Under the pieces are notes generated by a model, which did no database searches, had not been told where the DNA came from, and saw only the letters and a program-made list of their open reading frames with translations. From NCBI GenBank assembly GCA_013289835.1, contig JABCZG010000003.1, positions 186,001 to 250,000 on the forward strand: DNA of 64,000 bases. The letters run 5' to 3'. Positions 32,445 through 40,561 of the stretch are shown here, piece after piece; position 1 is the first letter of the stretch; each line of letters begins with the position of its first letter. The translations under genes were made by a program, and so were the position numbers. Source of the stretch: Acidobacteriota bacterium. Lineage in GTDB: Bacteria > Acidobacteriota > Terriglobia > Acidiferrales > UBA7541.

Positions 32445-33452
32445 TCACGCGAGGACTGCGGCGGCCGAGAGCTCCTGTTCGATTTTCTCGTTCATGCGCG
32501 CGCGGGCGAGTCCCGCCGCGACGCGAATGGCGTTTTTCACGGCGTTGGCGTTCGAGCGGCCATGGCCGATGACGCAAACGCCGCGCACGCCCAACAACGG
32601 CGCGCCGCCGTACTCCGTGTAATCAATGGTCTTGCTGAGGGCCTTGAAGGCCCCTTTCGAGAGGACTCCGCCGATCTGCGAAACCAGCGAACTATTGATG
32701 GACTTCTTCAACAATCCGAAAATCTGAAACGCCAGGCCTTCGCAGATTTTCAGCGCGATGTTGCCCACGAATCCATCGCTGACGATCACGTCCACGGCAC
32801 CGGAAAAGAGGTCGCCGCCTTCCACGTTGCCGACAAAATGCACGGGACTTTTCTTCAAGCGCGTGTAAACCTCGCGGGTCAGTTCATTGCCCTTGATTTC
32901 TTCTTCGCCGACGGAGAGCAATCCCACGCGCGGCCGCTTGTTGCCAAACGTCGCGCGATAGTAGACCTCGCCCATCACGGCAAACTGGACCAAGTGCTCC
33001 GGCCGGGAGTCCACGTTTGCGCCCACGTCCAGCAAAACAGAAACGCCGCCCTTGGCATTCGGGAACGGCGCGGCCAGAGCCACGCGATCCACCGATTCCA
33101 GTGTGCCGAGCAAAAACTTCGCCACGGTCATGACCGCACCGGTGTTCCCGGCGCTGACCATGCCGTCGGCCTTAGCCTCGCGCACGAGGCGCGCCGCCAC
33201 GTGCACGGAGCTGTCCTTCTTGCGGCGAAAGGCCTGCGCCGGATGATCTTCCATGGTGATCACGTCACTGGCCGCCACGATCTCAATCGGCAGGTTCGGC
33301 GCGGCGTGCTTCGCCAGCTCCGGGCGAATGACGTTCGGCTGGCCTACCAGCAAAATGCGCACGCCGAACTCGCGTGCGGCCAGCACACTGCCTTCGACCT
33401 CGGGGCGGGGCGCGTGGTCTCCGCCCATGGCGTCAACGGCGATGGTGATCAT
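32445..33452 (-). CDS. plsX: Phosphate acyltransferase PlsX
   Basis: Makes acyl-phosphate from acyl-ACP for phospholipid synthesis. The 335-residue protein begins ITIAVDAMGGDHAP and carries SVHVAARLVREAKADGMVSA, GNTGAVM, and the C-terminal GGAPLLGVRGVCVIGHGRSN. The gene order rpmF-plsX-fabD is classical and couples ribosomal protein synthesis to membrane synthesis. Confidence 0.96.
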   Translation of the reverse strand: MITIAVDAMGGDHAPRPEVEGSVLAAREFGVRILLVGQPNVIRPELAKHAAPNLPIEIVAASDVITMEDHPAQAFRRKKDSSVHVAARLVREAKADGMVSAGNTGAVMTVAKFLLGTLESVDRVALAAPFPNAKGGVSVLLDVGANVDSRPEHLVQFAVMGEVYYRATFGNKRPRVGLLSVGEEEIKGNELTREVYTRLKKSPVHFVGNVEGGDLFSGAVDVIVSDGFVGNIALKICEGLAFQIFGLLKKSINSSLVSQIGGVLSKGAFKALSKTIDYTEYGGAPLLGVRGVCVIGHGRSNANAVKNAIRVAAGLARARMNEKIEQELSAAAVLA

Positions 33453-33490
33453 GGGATTATTTCAGCTAGACGGCTCGGGACGAACGTAAC

Positions 33491-33667
33491 TTACGCCGAC
33501 GCTTGCACGGCCTTGCCCTTGTAATACCCGCAGTGAGGGCAAGCCTGGTGCGGCTGCTTCATCTCATGGCAATTCGGGCACTTTCCCAGCGCGGGCTTGG
33601 TCAAAAAGTCGTTTGCCCGCCGCGTGCTGGTTCTGCGCTTCGAATGCCGTCGTTTTGGGTTAGGCAT
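33491..33667 (-). CDS. rpmF: 50S ribosomal protein L32
   Basis: A 58-residue basic protein starting MPNPKRRHSKRRTSTRRA, the standard L32 N-terminus. It has two Cys pairs (CPNC and CPHC), so it is the zinc-binding form. The start is ATG 33667. It lies between the DUF177 gene and plsX. Confidence 0.96.
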   Translation of the reverse strand: MPNPKRRHSKRRTSTRRANDFLTKPALGKCPNCHEMKQPHQACPHCGYYKGKAVQASA

Positions 33668-33729
33668 AGCACTACACCTCATTCCCGCCCACTCGGGGCG
33701 GATTATATAGGGCTTCGCGCCCTGAAAAA

Positions 33730-34263
33730 CTATTGTTTTTTAAGCCAGTCCTGCTTGAGGCGCGCGAGAGGGGCCATTCGAGGGTCCGTCGCGTGGGTCT
33801 CACAGCGGCACTCTTCGTGGTTGAGGTTCGCGCCGCAGTTCGGGCACAGCCCCCGGCAGTCGCTCTGGCAGATTACTTTTAGGGGCAACGCCAGAAGCAC
33901 CTGCTCCTTGATCACGTCCGCCAGGAAGAGCCCTTCTCCTTCGTAGAAACCAATTTCGGTGTCGTCGTCTTTCAGCCGGTCAATAGTCGGCTTCTCATCC
34001 TTTGGGATCGGCGCGTAGAACAGGTCAATGGTACGGCTAACCTCTTCCACCACCGGCTCAAGGCAGCGCGCGCACACCAGTTCAATCTTCGTCTCGAAGT
34101 TGCCTTCGATGCGAATCTGACCTTCCAGCAGTTCTGCTGTGGCCGTCACTTCCAGCGGTTCGACTTGCTTGATCTCCGCCGAATGAAAATCAATGCTGCC
34201 CGGAGCATAGGTCTTCCGGATACGCAGCTTGCGGACGGCTAATTCCTTAACGTCAAGGAACAT
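33730..34263 (-). CDS. YceD/DUF177 family protein
   Basis: Conserved partner gene of rpmF, implicated in 23S rRNA accumulation in bacteria and plants. The 177-residue protein has the family core LVCARCLEPV and FYEGEGLFLADVIKEQVLLA followed by LPLKVICQSDCRGLCPNCG. The four cysteines suggest metal binding. The start is ATG 34263 (MFLDVKEL), with GGAGG upstream. An earlier in-frame ATG at 34293 lies almost on the predicted transcription start and is unlikely. Confidence 0.9.
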   Translation of the reverse strand: MFLDVKELAVRKLRIRKTYAPGSIDFHSAEIKQVEPLEVTATAELLEGQIRIEGNFETKIELVCARCLEPVVEEVSRTIDLFYAPIPKDEKPTIDRLKDDDTEIGFYEGEGLFLADVIKEQVLLALPLKVICQSDCRGLCPNCGANLNHEECRCETHATDPRMAPLARLKQDWLKKQ

Positions 34264-34301
34264 CTCTTCAGCGCCTCCGGCGCGTACGCTCATGCTTTAC
34301 C

Positions 34302-34330
34302 ATTATTCAGTCGAGAGTGTGCCAAGTCAA
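34302..34330 (-). promoter_or_regulatory. Near-consensus sigma70 promoter of the rpmF-fab operon
   Basis: On the minus strand TTGACT (34325-34330) and AATAAT (34302-34307) are separated by exactly 17 bp. Transcription would start near 34295, giving a 32-base leader to the DUF177 start. This is the best promoter match in the window and would drive the leftward operon from DUF177 through fabF. Confidence 0.75.
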
Positions 34331-34480
34331 GGAAACGCCCGGGTGGACGGTGCGATTTTGCACCCTGTTGGTCACCGGCCCGGTCTAGTACCTGTCGAAG
34401 CACCATTTCATCCAACCGGCCGCAGTCCCCGTAGTACACACTGCAGGTCACAACATTCTAATTTGAAAGGATTTTACGGA

Positions 34481-35026
34481 ATGAAAAAGCTCGCGTATTT
34501 GTTGCTTGCAGTAGCGATGGTTGGGACGGCGGTGATTGCCAGGGACAACCCCATGGTTGGCGGGGCACCGATGCTGCCTACGAAGGACATTGTTTCGAAT
34601 GCGGTTAATTCGGCGGATCACACCACGCTGGTCGCGGCGGTCAAGGCCGCTGGGCTGGTGGAAACGCTGCAAAGCCCGGGACCGTTTACGGTATTTGCAC
34701 CGACGAATGAGGCGTTTGCCAAGCTGCCCGCCGGCACGGTAGACACTTTGCTGAAGCCGGAGAACAAGGAAACGCTGACAAAGATTCTGACCTATCACGT
34801 GGTGGCGGGAAAAATGTCCAGCAAGGACCTGTGGAAGGCCATCAAGGCTGGAAACGGCTCCGCCACTCTGAAGACCGTCAGCGGCGGCACGCTTACGGCT
34901 AGCTTGCAGGGAAAGACGATCGTGCTCACCGACGAAAAGGGCGGGATGTCCAGAGTTACGATCGCGGACGTGAACCAGTCCAACGGCGTGATTCACGTCG
35001 TGGATTCCGTGCTGCTGCCAAATTAA
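34481..35026 (+). CDS. Secreted fasciclin (FAS1) domain protein
   Basis: The 181-residue protein has a signal peptide (residues 1-22, KKLAYLLLAVAMVGTAVIA) and a single FAS1 domain from about 35 to the end. Diagnostic motifs are FTVFAPTNEAFAKLP, LTYHVVAGKMSSKDL and the C-terminal NGVIHVVDSVLLPN. FAS1 domains mediate adhesion and act in the periplasm or on the surface. The start is ATG 34481 after GAAAGG; the frame is open further upstream but without signal-peptide features. Confidence 0.92.
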   Translation: MKKLAYLLLAVAMVGTAVIARDNPMVGGAPMLPTKDIVSNAVNSADHTTLVAAVKAAGLVETLQSPGPFTVFAPTNEAFAKLPAGTVDTLLKPENKETLTKILTYHVVAGKMSSKDLWKAIKAGNGSATLKTVSGGTLTASLQGKTIVLTDEKGGMSRVTIADVNQSNGVIHVVDSVLLPN

Positions 35027-35062
35027 GTGTTTCGATTTCAACAGAGCCAGCAGAAGGACATG

Positions 35063-35098
35063 GGACGGGCGGCCAGCTGCGGCCGCCCGTCCTTTTCT
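35063..35098 (+). terminator. Intrinsic terminator after the FAS1 gene
   Basis: ggacgggcggcc and ggccgcccgtcc form a perfect 12-bp stem around a 6-base loop, followed by ttttct. It lies 36 bases after the stop codon, a textbook intrinsic terminator. Confidence 0.9.
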
Positions 35099-35107
35099 GC
35101 GTTCTCT

Positions 35108-35743
35108 TCAGGGCTCATATTGGGGATCGGGGGGCGTGTTCAAACCGTTGAGAAGAGTTCGATTTACGCGTTTGGCAAGTTCGCGGCGTGCGCGCCACAG
35201 CCTCCCTTTCAGAGCCTGTTCGGAGACGCGCAACATTTTGGCGGTTTCGCTGGTGCTGTACTCACGAATTTTGCGCAGTACGAATGCGGTGCGAAGAACA
35301 GGCGCAAGCTCCTCGAGGTGGTCTTTGAGGATTCCGCGAATTTCCGAACGCCGGAGGAGTTGCTCCGGGTTCAGAGTCTTGGAGACCAGGCGCTCGGCAA
35401 TCGCGATTTCGTCGGTATTGACTGGCTCGACTGCCGAAGCGCCCGGGCGGACGGCTTGGCCGCGGCGGCGCATGAGAGCAGCGTTGATCACAACGCGAGT
35501 GAGCCAGGTTGAAAACTGCGAGCGGCCCTCGAAGCTTTTCAGGTTTCGAAAAGCAGAGAGCAAACCATCCTGCAAAGCATCCTCGGCGTCATGAATATTT
35601 CCCATGATGCTGAGCGCCGAATGAAAGAGCGCCGATTGATAGCGAAGGAAGAGCGTGTTGAGCGCCTGAGCATCGCCGCGCTGGCCGGCGCGTATCAGAT
35701 TCTCTTCACTCACCGGCCCGCCTGGTCCGATTTGGGTTGCCAT
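35108..35743 (-). CDS. ECF-type RNA polymerase sigma factor
   Basis: A 211-residue sigma factor. Region 2 includes LNTLFLRYQSALFHSALSIM, DAEDALQDGLLSAFRNLKSF and FSTWLTRVVINAALM. Region 4 includes LRTAFVLRKIREYSTSETAK and MLRVSEQALKGRLWRARREL. The start is ATG 35743, with AGGGGC upstream. No anti-sigma gene is adjacent; the neighbour at 36107 is an RDD protein. An AT-rich palindromic region lies just upstream. Confidence 0.9.
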   Translation of the reverse strand: MATQIGPGGPVSEENLIRAGQRGDAQALNTLFLRYQSALFHSALSIMGNIHDAEDALQDGLLSAFRNLKSFEGRSQFSTWLTRVVINAALMRRRGQAVRPGASAVEPVNTDEIAIAERLVSKTLNPEQLLRRSEIRGILKDHLEELAPVLRTAFVLRKIREYSTSETAKMLRVSEQALKGRLWRARRELAKRVNRTLLNGLNTPPDPQYEP

Positions 35744-36106
35744 TATTGCCCCTTTTTGGATCGAGAGAGCCGCAGACTGCGGTGCTGGTCGAAAGCGAAG
35801 ACAAGGCGCAATCTTCCTCTGGGGGCCTGGGAGGCGTCTGTTCACTTTTGCACACTAATTACTATAAGTTGATAATGACTTACATTAAATATTTAATCCT
35901 AAGGATTTGCACACCCGTGCGCCGGAGGGTTCAAAGCAAACCGCGATCATCCTGCGTGGTATACGCGGCGGACGGCGAGGGAGGGTGGTTACTTGCTATT
36001 GGTGAGTGACTGCGCGGCCCATCGTATCCCCCTTACTTTCGGCGGGTGTGACTGGGGTCCAGTAGAAACGAGCTGCAGCCCAAGCTGCGGGTTAAGGACT
36101 AATTCT
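35744..36106 (-). promoter_or_regulatory. 363-bp control region upstream of the ECF sigma gene
   Basis: No gene seen. A strongly AT-rich island (about 35845-35910) stands out from the GC-rich surroundings. It contains two abutting perfect palindromes, attaaatatttaat (35884-35897) and aatcctaaggatt (35895-35907). The island is bounded by a direct repeat tttgcacac at 35847-35855 and 35906-35914. On the minus strand TATAGT lies between the repeats and could be a -10 element for the sigma gene. The layout suggests binding sites for one or more dimeric regulators. Confidence 0.5.
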
Positions 36107-36760
36107 TCAACTGTTGCGCCGCAGGACCAGGCATCCGGCGATCATGTCGTGCAGGGCCTGCTTTTTTTCGGTGAAGCCGGCCATGATGTAGCCGATGGCC
36201 AGAGGGACCATGTTGGTGATAATTTTGCTGAAGTGCCTGGCGGTGGCGCGGCCGAAGCTGATGCGCTGCCCTGCGGCGTCGGTCACGACCAGTCCCAACA
36301 CTCTCTTCCCTACCGTCGCTTGCCATTCCGAGCTCTCCATCCAGGCGTGATAGAGCCAGGTGACAACCAGGCTGATGGTCTCGAGCAGAAAGACGATTCC
36401 GACAAGCATGAAGGCGCCCATGTCATCGATGTCTTGGTCAGCAAAGATCTTGCTGAGGAATGCACCTAGACCCGTCAGGAAAATCAGAGGAATCAGGATC
36501 ATCACGGCCGCGGTGCCAATCACGACGTTATCAATATCAATGATGTAGGCGAGAAATCGGAGCCAGAATCCCGCGTACTCTACGCGTGGCACAACGGCAT
36601 ATCCAGGATACGCGGGAACGGCTGTGCCTCCTGCAGCAGCGACTGCGACCGGAACGGGCAGCATCGGTGTGCGCGCGACCGCAGCGGAAAATGCCTGACC
36701 GCAATTTGTGCAGAATGCGGCACCTTCTGCCATCACGGACCCACATTTGGAACAGAACAC
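36107..36760 (-). CDS. RDD family membrane protein with N-terminal zinc ribbon
   Basis: The 217-residue protein opens with a zinc-ribbon (Cys3, Cys6, Cys17, Cys20; CSKCG and CTNCG). A Pro/Ala linker follows and then the RDD domain at about 60-210, with YAGFWLRFLAYIIDIDNVV, ATVGKRVLGLVVTD and FGRATARHFSKI. Three to four hydrophobic helices are visible. The RDD Arg-Asp-Asp signature is partly altered (AYIIDID). The function of RDD proteins is mostly unknown; some act as ion antiporters. Confidence 0.85.
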   Translation of the reverse strand: MFCSKCGSVMAEGAAFCTNCGQAFSAAVARTPMLPVPVAVAAAGGTAVPAYPGYAVVPRVEYAGFWLRFLAYIIDIDNVVIGTAAVMILIPLIFLTGLGAFLSKIFADQDIDDMGAFMLVGIVFLLETISLVVTWLYHAWMESSEWQATVGKRVLGLVVTDAAGQRISFGRATARHFSKIITNMVPLAIGYIMAGFTEKKQALHDMIAGCLVLRRNS

Positions 36761-37043
36761 GGTGTCTCCTCGCCGAGTGCGTTTTTATCTGATGAAACCG
36801 CAGGAATCGCAGCCAAATCCTACTTTCAACTTGTGGCTCGGTCAATCTGTCACGTCCGTATTATTGGAAAGTAGAAAATTCATAGTTTTAGTACTCGGTC
36901 GCCGTCAGGGATTCCTTCGCGTCAGCCAGCGCATGTGTTTGATTTCGCAAGCCCTTACGAAAGAATTAGGACTTCCTACCGATTTGGCTTCTTTCGTGCG
37001 TGACTATGGCATCCCGGTCCAAAATCGAATTGGAGGAAACGTA

Positions 37044-37394
37044 ATGCGATTTCGGACTGCACTTTGCATGGCTAGTTTGTTTCTTGTGTTTTTCACGGTC
37101 GCGGCCTGGTCCGCCCCATCTGCTGCACGGGACGCGGCTGGTTCCCTGGCACCTGGGCCTGACAGCCAGTCTCTGACGGGGAAAATATCGTCCGTTGGAG
37201 ATGCGGCGTTCACGCTGGAGGTGAGGAAAAACCAGGATGTGAGCAATGTTCAATTCTCTGTGGACGACAACACCAAGGTGGAAGGCCAACTCGCGGTGGG
37301 CGCTCATGCCACGGTCGAGTATCGTTCGAATGATGGGAAGAACGTGGCCGTTCACGTCGTGGTCATGCCCGTATCGGGAATTCACTTGTACTAA
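37044..37394 (+). CDS. Small secreted beta-rich protein
   Basis: A 116-residue protein with a clear signal peptide (residues 1-24, FLVFFTVAAWSA). A short beta-rich domain follows (SLTGKISSVGDAAFTLEV, then FSVDDNTKVEGQLAVGAHAT and VEYRSND). The pattern resembles small OB-like DUF5666-type domains, but the match is by eye. The start is ATG 37044, with GGAGG upstream. It lies upstream of the trehalose module on the same strand, separated by a foldable element. Confidence 0.7.
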   Translation: MRFRTALCMASLFLVFFTVAAWSAPSAARDAAGSLAPGPDSQSLTGKISSVGDAAFTLEVRKNQDVSNVQFSVDDNTKVEGQLAVGAHATVEYRSNDGKNVAVHVVVMPVSGIHLY

Positions 37395-37400
37395 ACGACG

Positions 37401-37475
37401 GGACCGCGCATTCTAAGAGCTGGCCACCGTAAAGCGTACTACTCAGGTGGCCGCCCGCACCCAGCCGCGCGGTCC
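37401..37475 (+). promoter_or_regulatory. Foldable intergenic element upstream of the HAMP-TPS gene
   Basis: ggaccgcgc (37401-37409) pairs perfectly with gcgcggtcc (37467-37475). Nested inside, ggccacc (37422-37428) pairs with ggtggcc (37446-37452). The result is a closed two-stem structure with two internal single-stranded strands of 12 and 14 bases and a 17-base terminal loop. It sits six bases after the upstream stop codon and 44 bases before the TPS start. It is followed by a T-rich stretch (atttccatttt), so a terminator is one option and a regulatory leader another. Confidence 0.5.
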
Positions 37476-37518
37476 ATTTCCATTTTCGAAGCGACCTATT
37501 TTTTCCATTTGAGGAGTC

Positions 37519-39816
37519 ATGATGCGCACGACTCTGAAAATCGTCCTGCCCCTGATTGTCAGCGTCGCCGCGGTGTCTCTACTTTTCGCGGCGTATCAGG
37601 TGCGCACGGAAAAACGAAATTTGCGCAATGAGCTTTCGCGGCGGGCGGAAATTCAAGGCGAAAGTCTTCAGGAAAGTGTCGAGCCGCTGCTGGAACGCGG
37701 ACCCGAAAAGAACCTGCAGAGGCTGGTCGAGCGATTCGGCCAGCGCGAGCACCTGAAAGGCGCGGCAGTCTATGACGCGAGCGGCACAACCCTGGCAATT
37801 ACGACGGGGCTGCCCGGGGTATTCAGGTCACGGCCGACGGCGGCGACGCGCGCAGCGCAGGCAGATGCCGGCGTCGGCGAGTTCCTGAGCGGGGACCAAG
37901 TCGTCACCGGAAATGAGATTGAGCGGGTTCCGATTCACATTTACGCATTGCCGCTGCACCGGGATGGAAGCGTGGTGGGTACAGTTGCACTGCTGCACGA
38001 TACGAGTTACATCGACGAACAGGTTTCGCGGACGCTGCGTGATTCGCTGGTGAATGCACTTGTACAGACACTTTTGATCACGGGATTGGCGCTGATACTT
38101 GTGCGATGGACGTTTACCGGGCCGCTCACGCGCACGGCCAAGTGGCTGCGGACGCTGCGAACGGGACAAGCGAACGCGCCAGCGGCGATCTCGAACAGGG
38201 AGATCCTCGACGAGATCAATCACGAAGTGACGCATCTCGCGCGCGACTTGAATACGGCGCGGGCCATTGCGGAGGAAGAGGCGCGGCTGCGTGATTCGAA
38301 TGCTTCGTTGTGGACGGCGGAACGATTGCGCGTCAGCTTACGAAATAAACTTCAGGACAAACCGCTGTTCGTGGTCTCGAATCGCGAGCCGTACATGCAC
38401 GTTTTCAACGAAAAGGACCAATCGATCAACGTTATTATACCTGCCAGCGGGGTGGTAACGGCGCTTGAACCGGTGCTGCTCGCCTGCAACGGCACGTGGG
38501 TTGCGAATGGGTCAGGAAACGCGGACCGCGAAGTTGTTGATGCGAACGACCGGTTGCGAGTCCCGCCGGATCATCCGAGTTACACGCTGCGCCGCGTGTG
38601 GCTCAGCGATGAAGAAGATAAAGGCTACTACGAGGGATTTTCGAACGAAGGGCTGTGGCCGCTCTGCCACATCGCGCATACGCGGCCGATTTTCCGGCCG
38701 GAAGACTGGCTGCAGTATCAAAAAATCAACCGGCGGTTTGCCAACGCGGTCTTGCAGGAAATGGAGGGGACGGAATCGCCGATTCTGTTGGCGCAGGATT
38801 ATCACTTCGCACTGCTCCCGCGGATGGTAAAGGAGGCGCGGCCCGATGCGCGCGTCGCGATTTTCTGGCACATTCCGTGGCCGAACGCGGAAGTGTTTGG
38901 CATTTGCCCCTGGCAACGTGAGCTCGTGGACGGGTTGCTGGGGGCGGACCTGATCGGATTTCACATTCAGACGCACTGCAACAATTTTCTGGAAACCGTG
39001 GACCGCGCGCTGGAGGCTATTACGGAGTGGGACAGGTTCGCGGTGAGCCGGCAAGGGCACATTACGCGGGTGCGGCCCTATCCGATCAGCGTGGCCTTCC
39101 CGGAAAATTCGCACGCGATTAACGAGACGCGAAATTCGGGCGAGGAACGCGCGGCGCTTTGCGCAGAGCTGGGAGTTGAAGCTTCGCTTTTCGGTGTCGG
39201 CGTGGATCGCGTGGACTATACGAAGGGAATCCTGGAACGCTTCCGCGCCATCGAGCGCTTCTTGGAGCTGAACCCTGTTTATCAGCAGAGATTTACATTT
39301 GTGCAGATCGGCGCGCCTAGCCGCACGGATATCGAGCGCTATAGGATATTTCTGGAGGAGGTTAGCGCGGAAGTAGTGCGCATCAATGCGAGGTTCCAGA
39401 CGGCGCGATGGAAACCGATCGTGTTCTTGAAGAAGCATCATTCGCACGAAGAGATTTCGCGGTATTACCGCGCCGCTTCGTTCTGCATGGTCACTTCGCT
39501 GCATGACGGAATGAACCTGGTGGCCAAGGAATTCGTGGCTTCGCGCGGGGACGAGCGCGGAGCGCTGATCCTGAGCACGTTTGCCGGCGCGGCGCACGAA
39601 CTCACGGATGCGCTGCTGGTGAATCCTTACGACGTGTCGCAGATGGCCGAACGGATCCACCAGGCTTTGGAAATGCCGGAAGGGGAGCAGGAAGTCCGCA
39701 TGGAGCGGATGAGGCGCAACGTGCGCGAGCACAACGTGTATCGCTGGGCCGCGCATCTGCTTTCGGACCTGACAGAGATTCGCATCGAAACGCCGGAACG
39801 CGTGGAGGTACCGTGA
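37519..39816 (+). CDS. Membrane-anchored HAMP-fused trehalose-6-phosphate synthase
   Basis: Makes trehalose 6-phosphate from UDP-glucose and glucose 6-phosphate (GT20). The 765-residue protein has TM1 at about residues 5-28, an extracytoplasmic sensor-like region to about 180, TM2 at about 183-206 and a HAMP-like linker at about 205-260. The catalytic domain runs from about 283 to 750. Key residues lie in [43 protein letters not shown] and [21 protein letters not shown]. coli OtsA lacks the N-terminal 270 residues. No otsB phosphatase is in the window. It heads a three-gene cluster with DUF5752 and a TreT-like gene. Confidence 0.92.
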   Translation: MMRTTLKIVLPLIVSVAAVSLLFAAYQVRTEKRNLRNELSRRAEIQGESLQESVEPLLERGPEKNLQRLVERFGQREHLKGAAVYDASGTTLAITTGLPGVFRSRPTAATRAAQADAGVGEFLSGDQVVTGNEIERVPIHIYALPLHRDGSVVGTVALLHDTSYIDEQVSRTLRDSLVNALVQTLLITGLALILVRWTFTGPLTRTAKWLRTLRTGQANAPAAISNREILDEINHEVTHLARDLNTARAIAEEEARLRDSNASLWTAERLRVSLRNKLQDKPLFVVSNREPYMHVFNEKDQSINVIIPASGVVTALEPVLLACNGTWVANGSGNADREVVDANDRLRVPPDHPSYTLRRVWLSDEEDKGYYEGFSNEGLWPLCHIAHTRPIFRPEDWLQYQKINRRFANAVLQEMEGTESPILLAQDYHFALLPRMVKEARPDARVAIFWHIPWPNAEVFGICPWQRELVDGLLGADLIGFHIQTHCNNFLETVDRALEAITEWDRFAVSRQGHITRVRPYPISVAFPENSHAINETRNSGEERAALCAELGVEASLFGVGVDRVDYTKGILERFRAIERFLELNPVYQQRFTFVQIGAPSRTDIERYRIFLEEVSAEVVRINARFQTARWKPIVFLKKHHSHEEISRYYRAASFCMVTSLHDGMNLVAKEFVASRGDERGALILSTFAGAAHELTDALLVNPYDVSQMAERIHQALEMPEGEQEVRMERMRRNVREHNVYRWAAHLLSDLTEIRIETPERVEVP

Positions 39817-39901
39817 CTTGGCGACGTATCGGAATTTTTCCTGCTCTGCGGCGCGAGGGCAATGACTCTACAAAACCCAGCAGAATGGAAGGAACACCTG
39901 G

Positions 39902-40561
39902 ATGATTAACGCGGAGACTCCGTTTGAGTTCGTGACCGTTTCGTACCTCACGCGTATTGGGAATCAGTCCGCGGGAACGCTGGCGGAACTACTGACGGGG
40001 CTGGAGCATTGCAGCGACGCGTCTATTTTTCACCATACATTTCAAACACTGGGCAGCCATCATTTTCTTACCGAGGGTTTTTCGAACGATTTTGCGCAAT
40101 GGGTGCTGGCGGATGCGAACCGCGACGATCTTGCGGAACAGCTGGCGGCGCTGGATATTCGAGACTATGTTTCGATTGCAGCGCTGCGCAGCGACCTTTG
40201 CCGGGTCGTGGGCGAATATTGTAAGGCATTCCCCCATTTTGCGGGCCAGTCCGCGCTGGAGCGCTTCTATTTTTGCGAGAGCACGGAAGTGACTGTGCCG
40301 CTGGGGCGCAGCGCGCGCACGCTGGACGAATTCAGAGATGGCATCGCGCACCTCAGCCACGCAGGTTTCTACTTTCACTTCATCTCTTCGCGGCTGCGGT
40401 TGCAACTGCAGACGAACGATTTTTCGCACTGGCTCGCGGGCGGGCTTGGGCTTGCGACGCTTGCCGACACTGTCAACCGCATCGACATTTACACCAACAC
40501 GCTGGATAGCTCACGCGCCAAGTTGCTGCGCCTGATCGACCGCGAACGGAGGAAAGCGTGA
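39902..40561 (+). CDS. DUF5752 family protein
   Basis: A 219-residue mostly helical protein starting TPFEFVTVSYLTRIGNQSAG, with the family-like HHTFQTLGSHHFLTEGFSND and FSHWLAGGLGLATLAD. No enzymatic motif is recognised. It sits between the trehalose-6-phosphate synthase and the TreT-like glycosyltransferase and overlaps the latter by four bases (GTGA). A role in regulating or scaffolding this sugar module is inferred from context. The ribosome-binding site ggaagg lies upstream. Confidence 0.75.
   Translation: MINAETPFEFVTVSYLTRIGNQSAGTLAELLTGLEHCSDASIFHHTFQTLGSHHFLTEGFSNDFAQWVLADANRDDLAEQLAALDIRDYVSIAALRSDLCRVVGEYCKAFPHFAGQSALERFYFCESTEVTVPLGRSARTLDEFRDGIAHLSHAGFYFHFISSRLRLQLQTNDFSHWLAGGLGLATLADTVNRIDIYTNTLDSSRAKLLRLIDRERRKA

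Noticed and set aside
31457..33524. Two frames of about 370 codons antisense to fabD and plsX
   Set aside because: Both lie opposite certain core genes and show the reverse-complement composition expected of shadows.
38512..39756. 414-codon frame antisense to the trehalose-6-phosphate synthase
   Set aside because: Arg/His/Pro-rich shadow of a conserved catalytic domain; no ribosome-binding site or domain.
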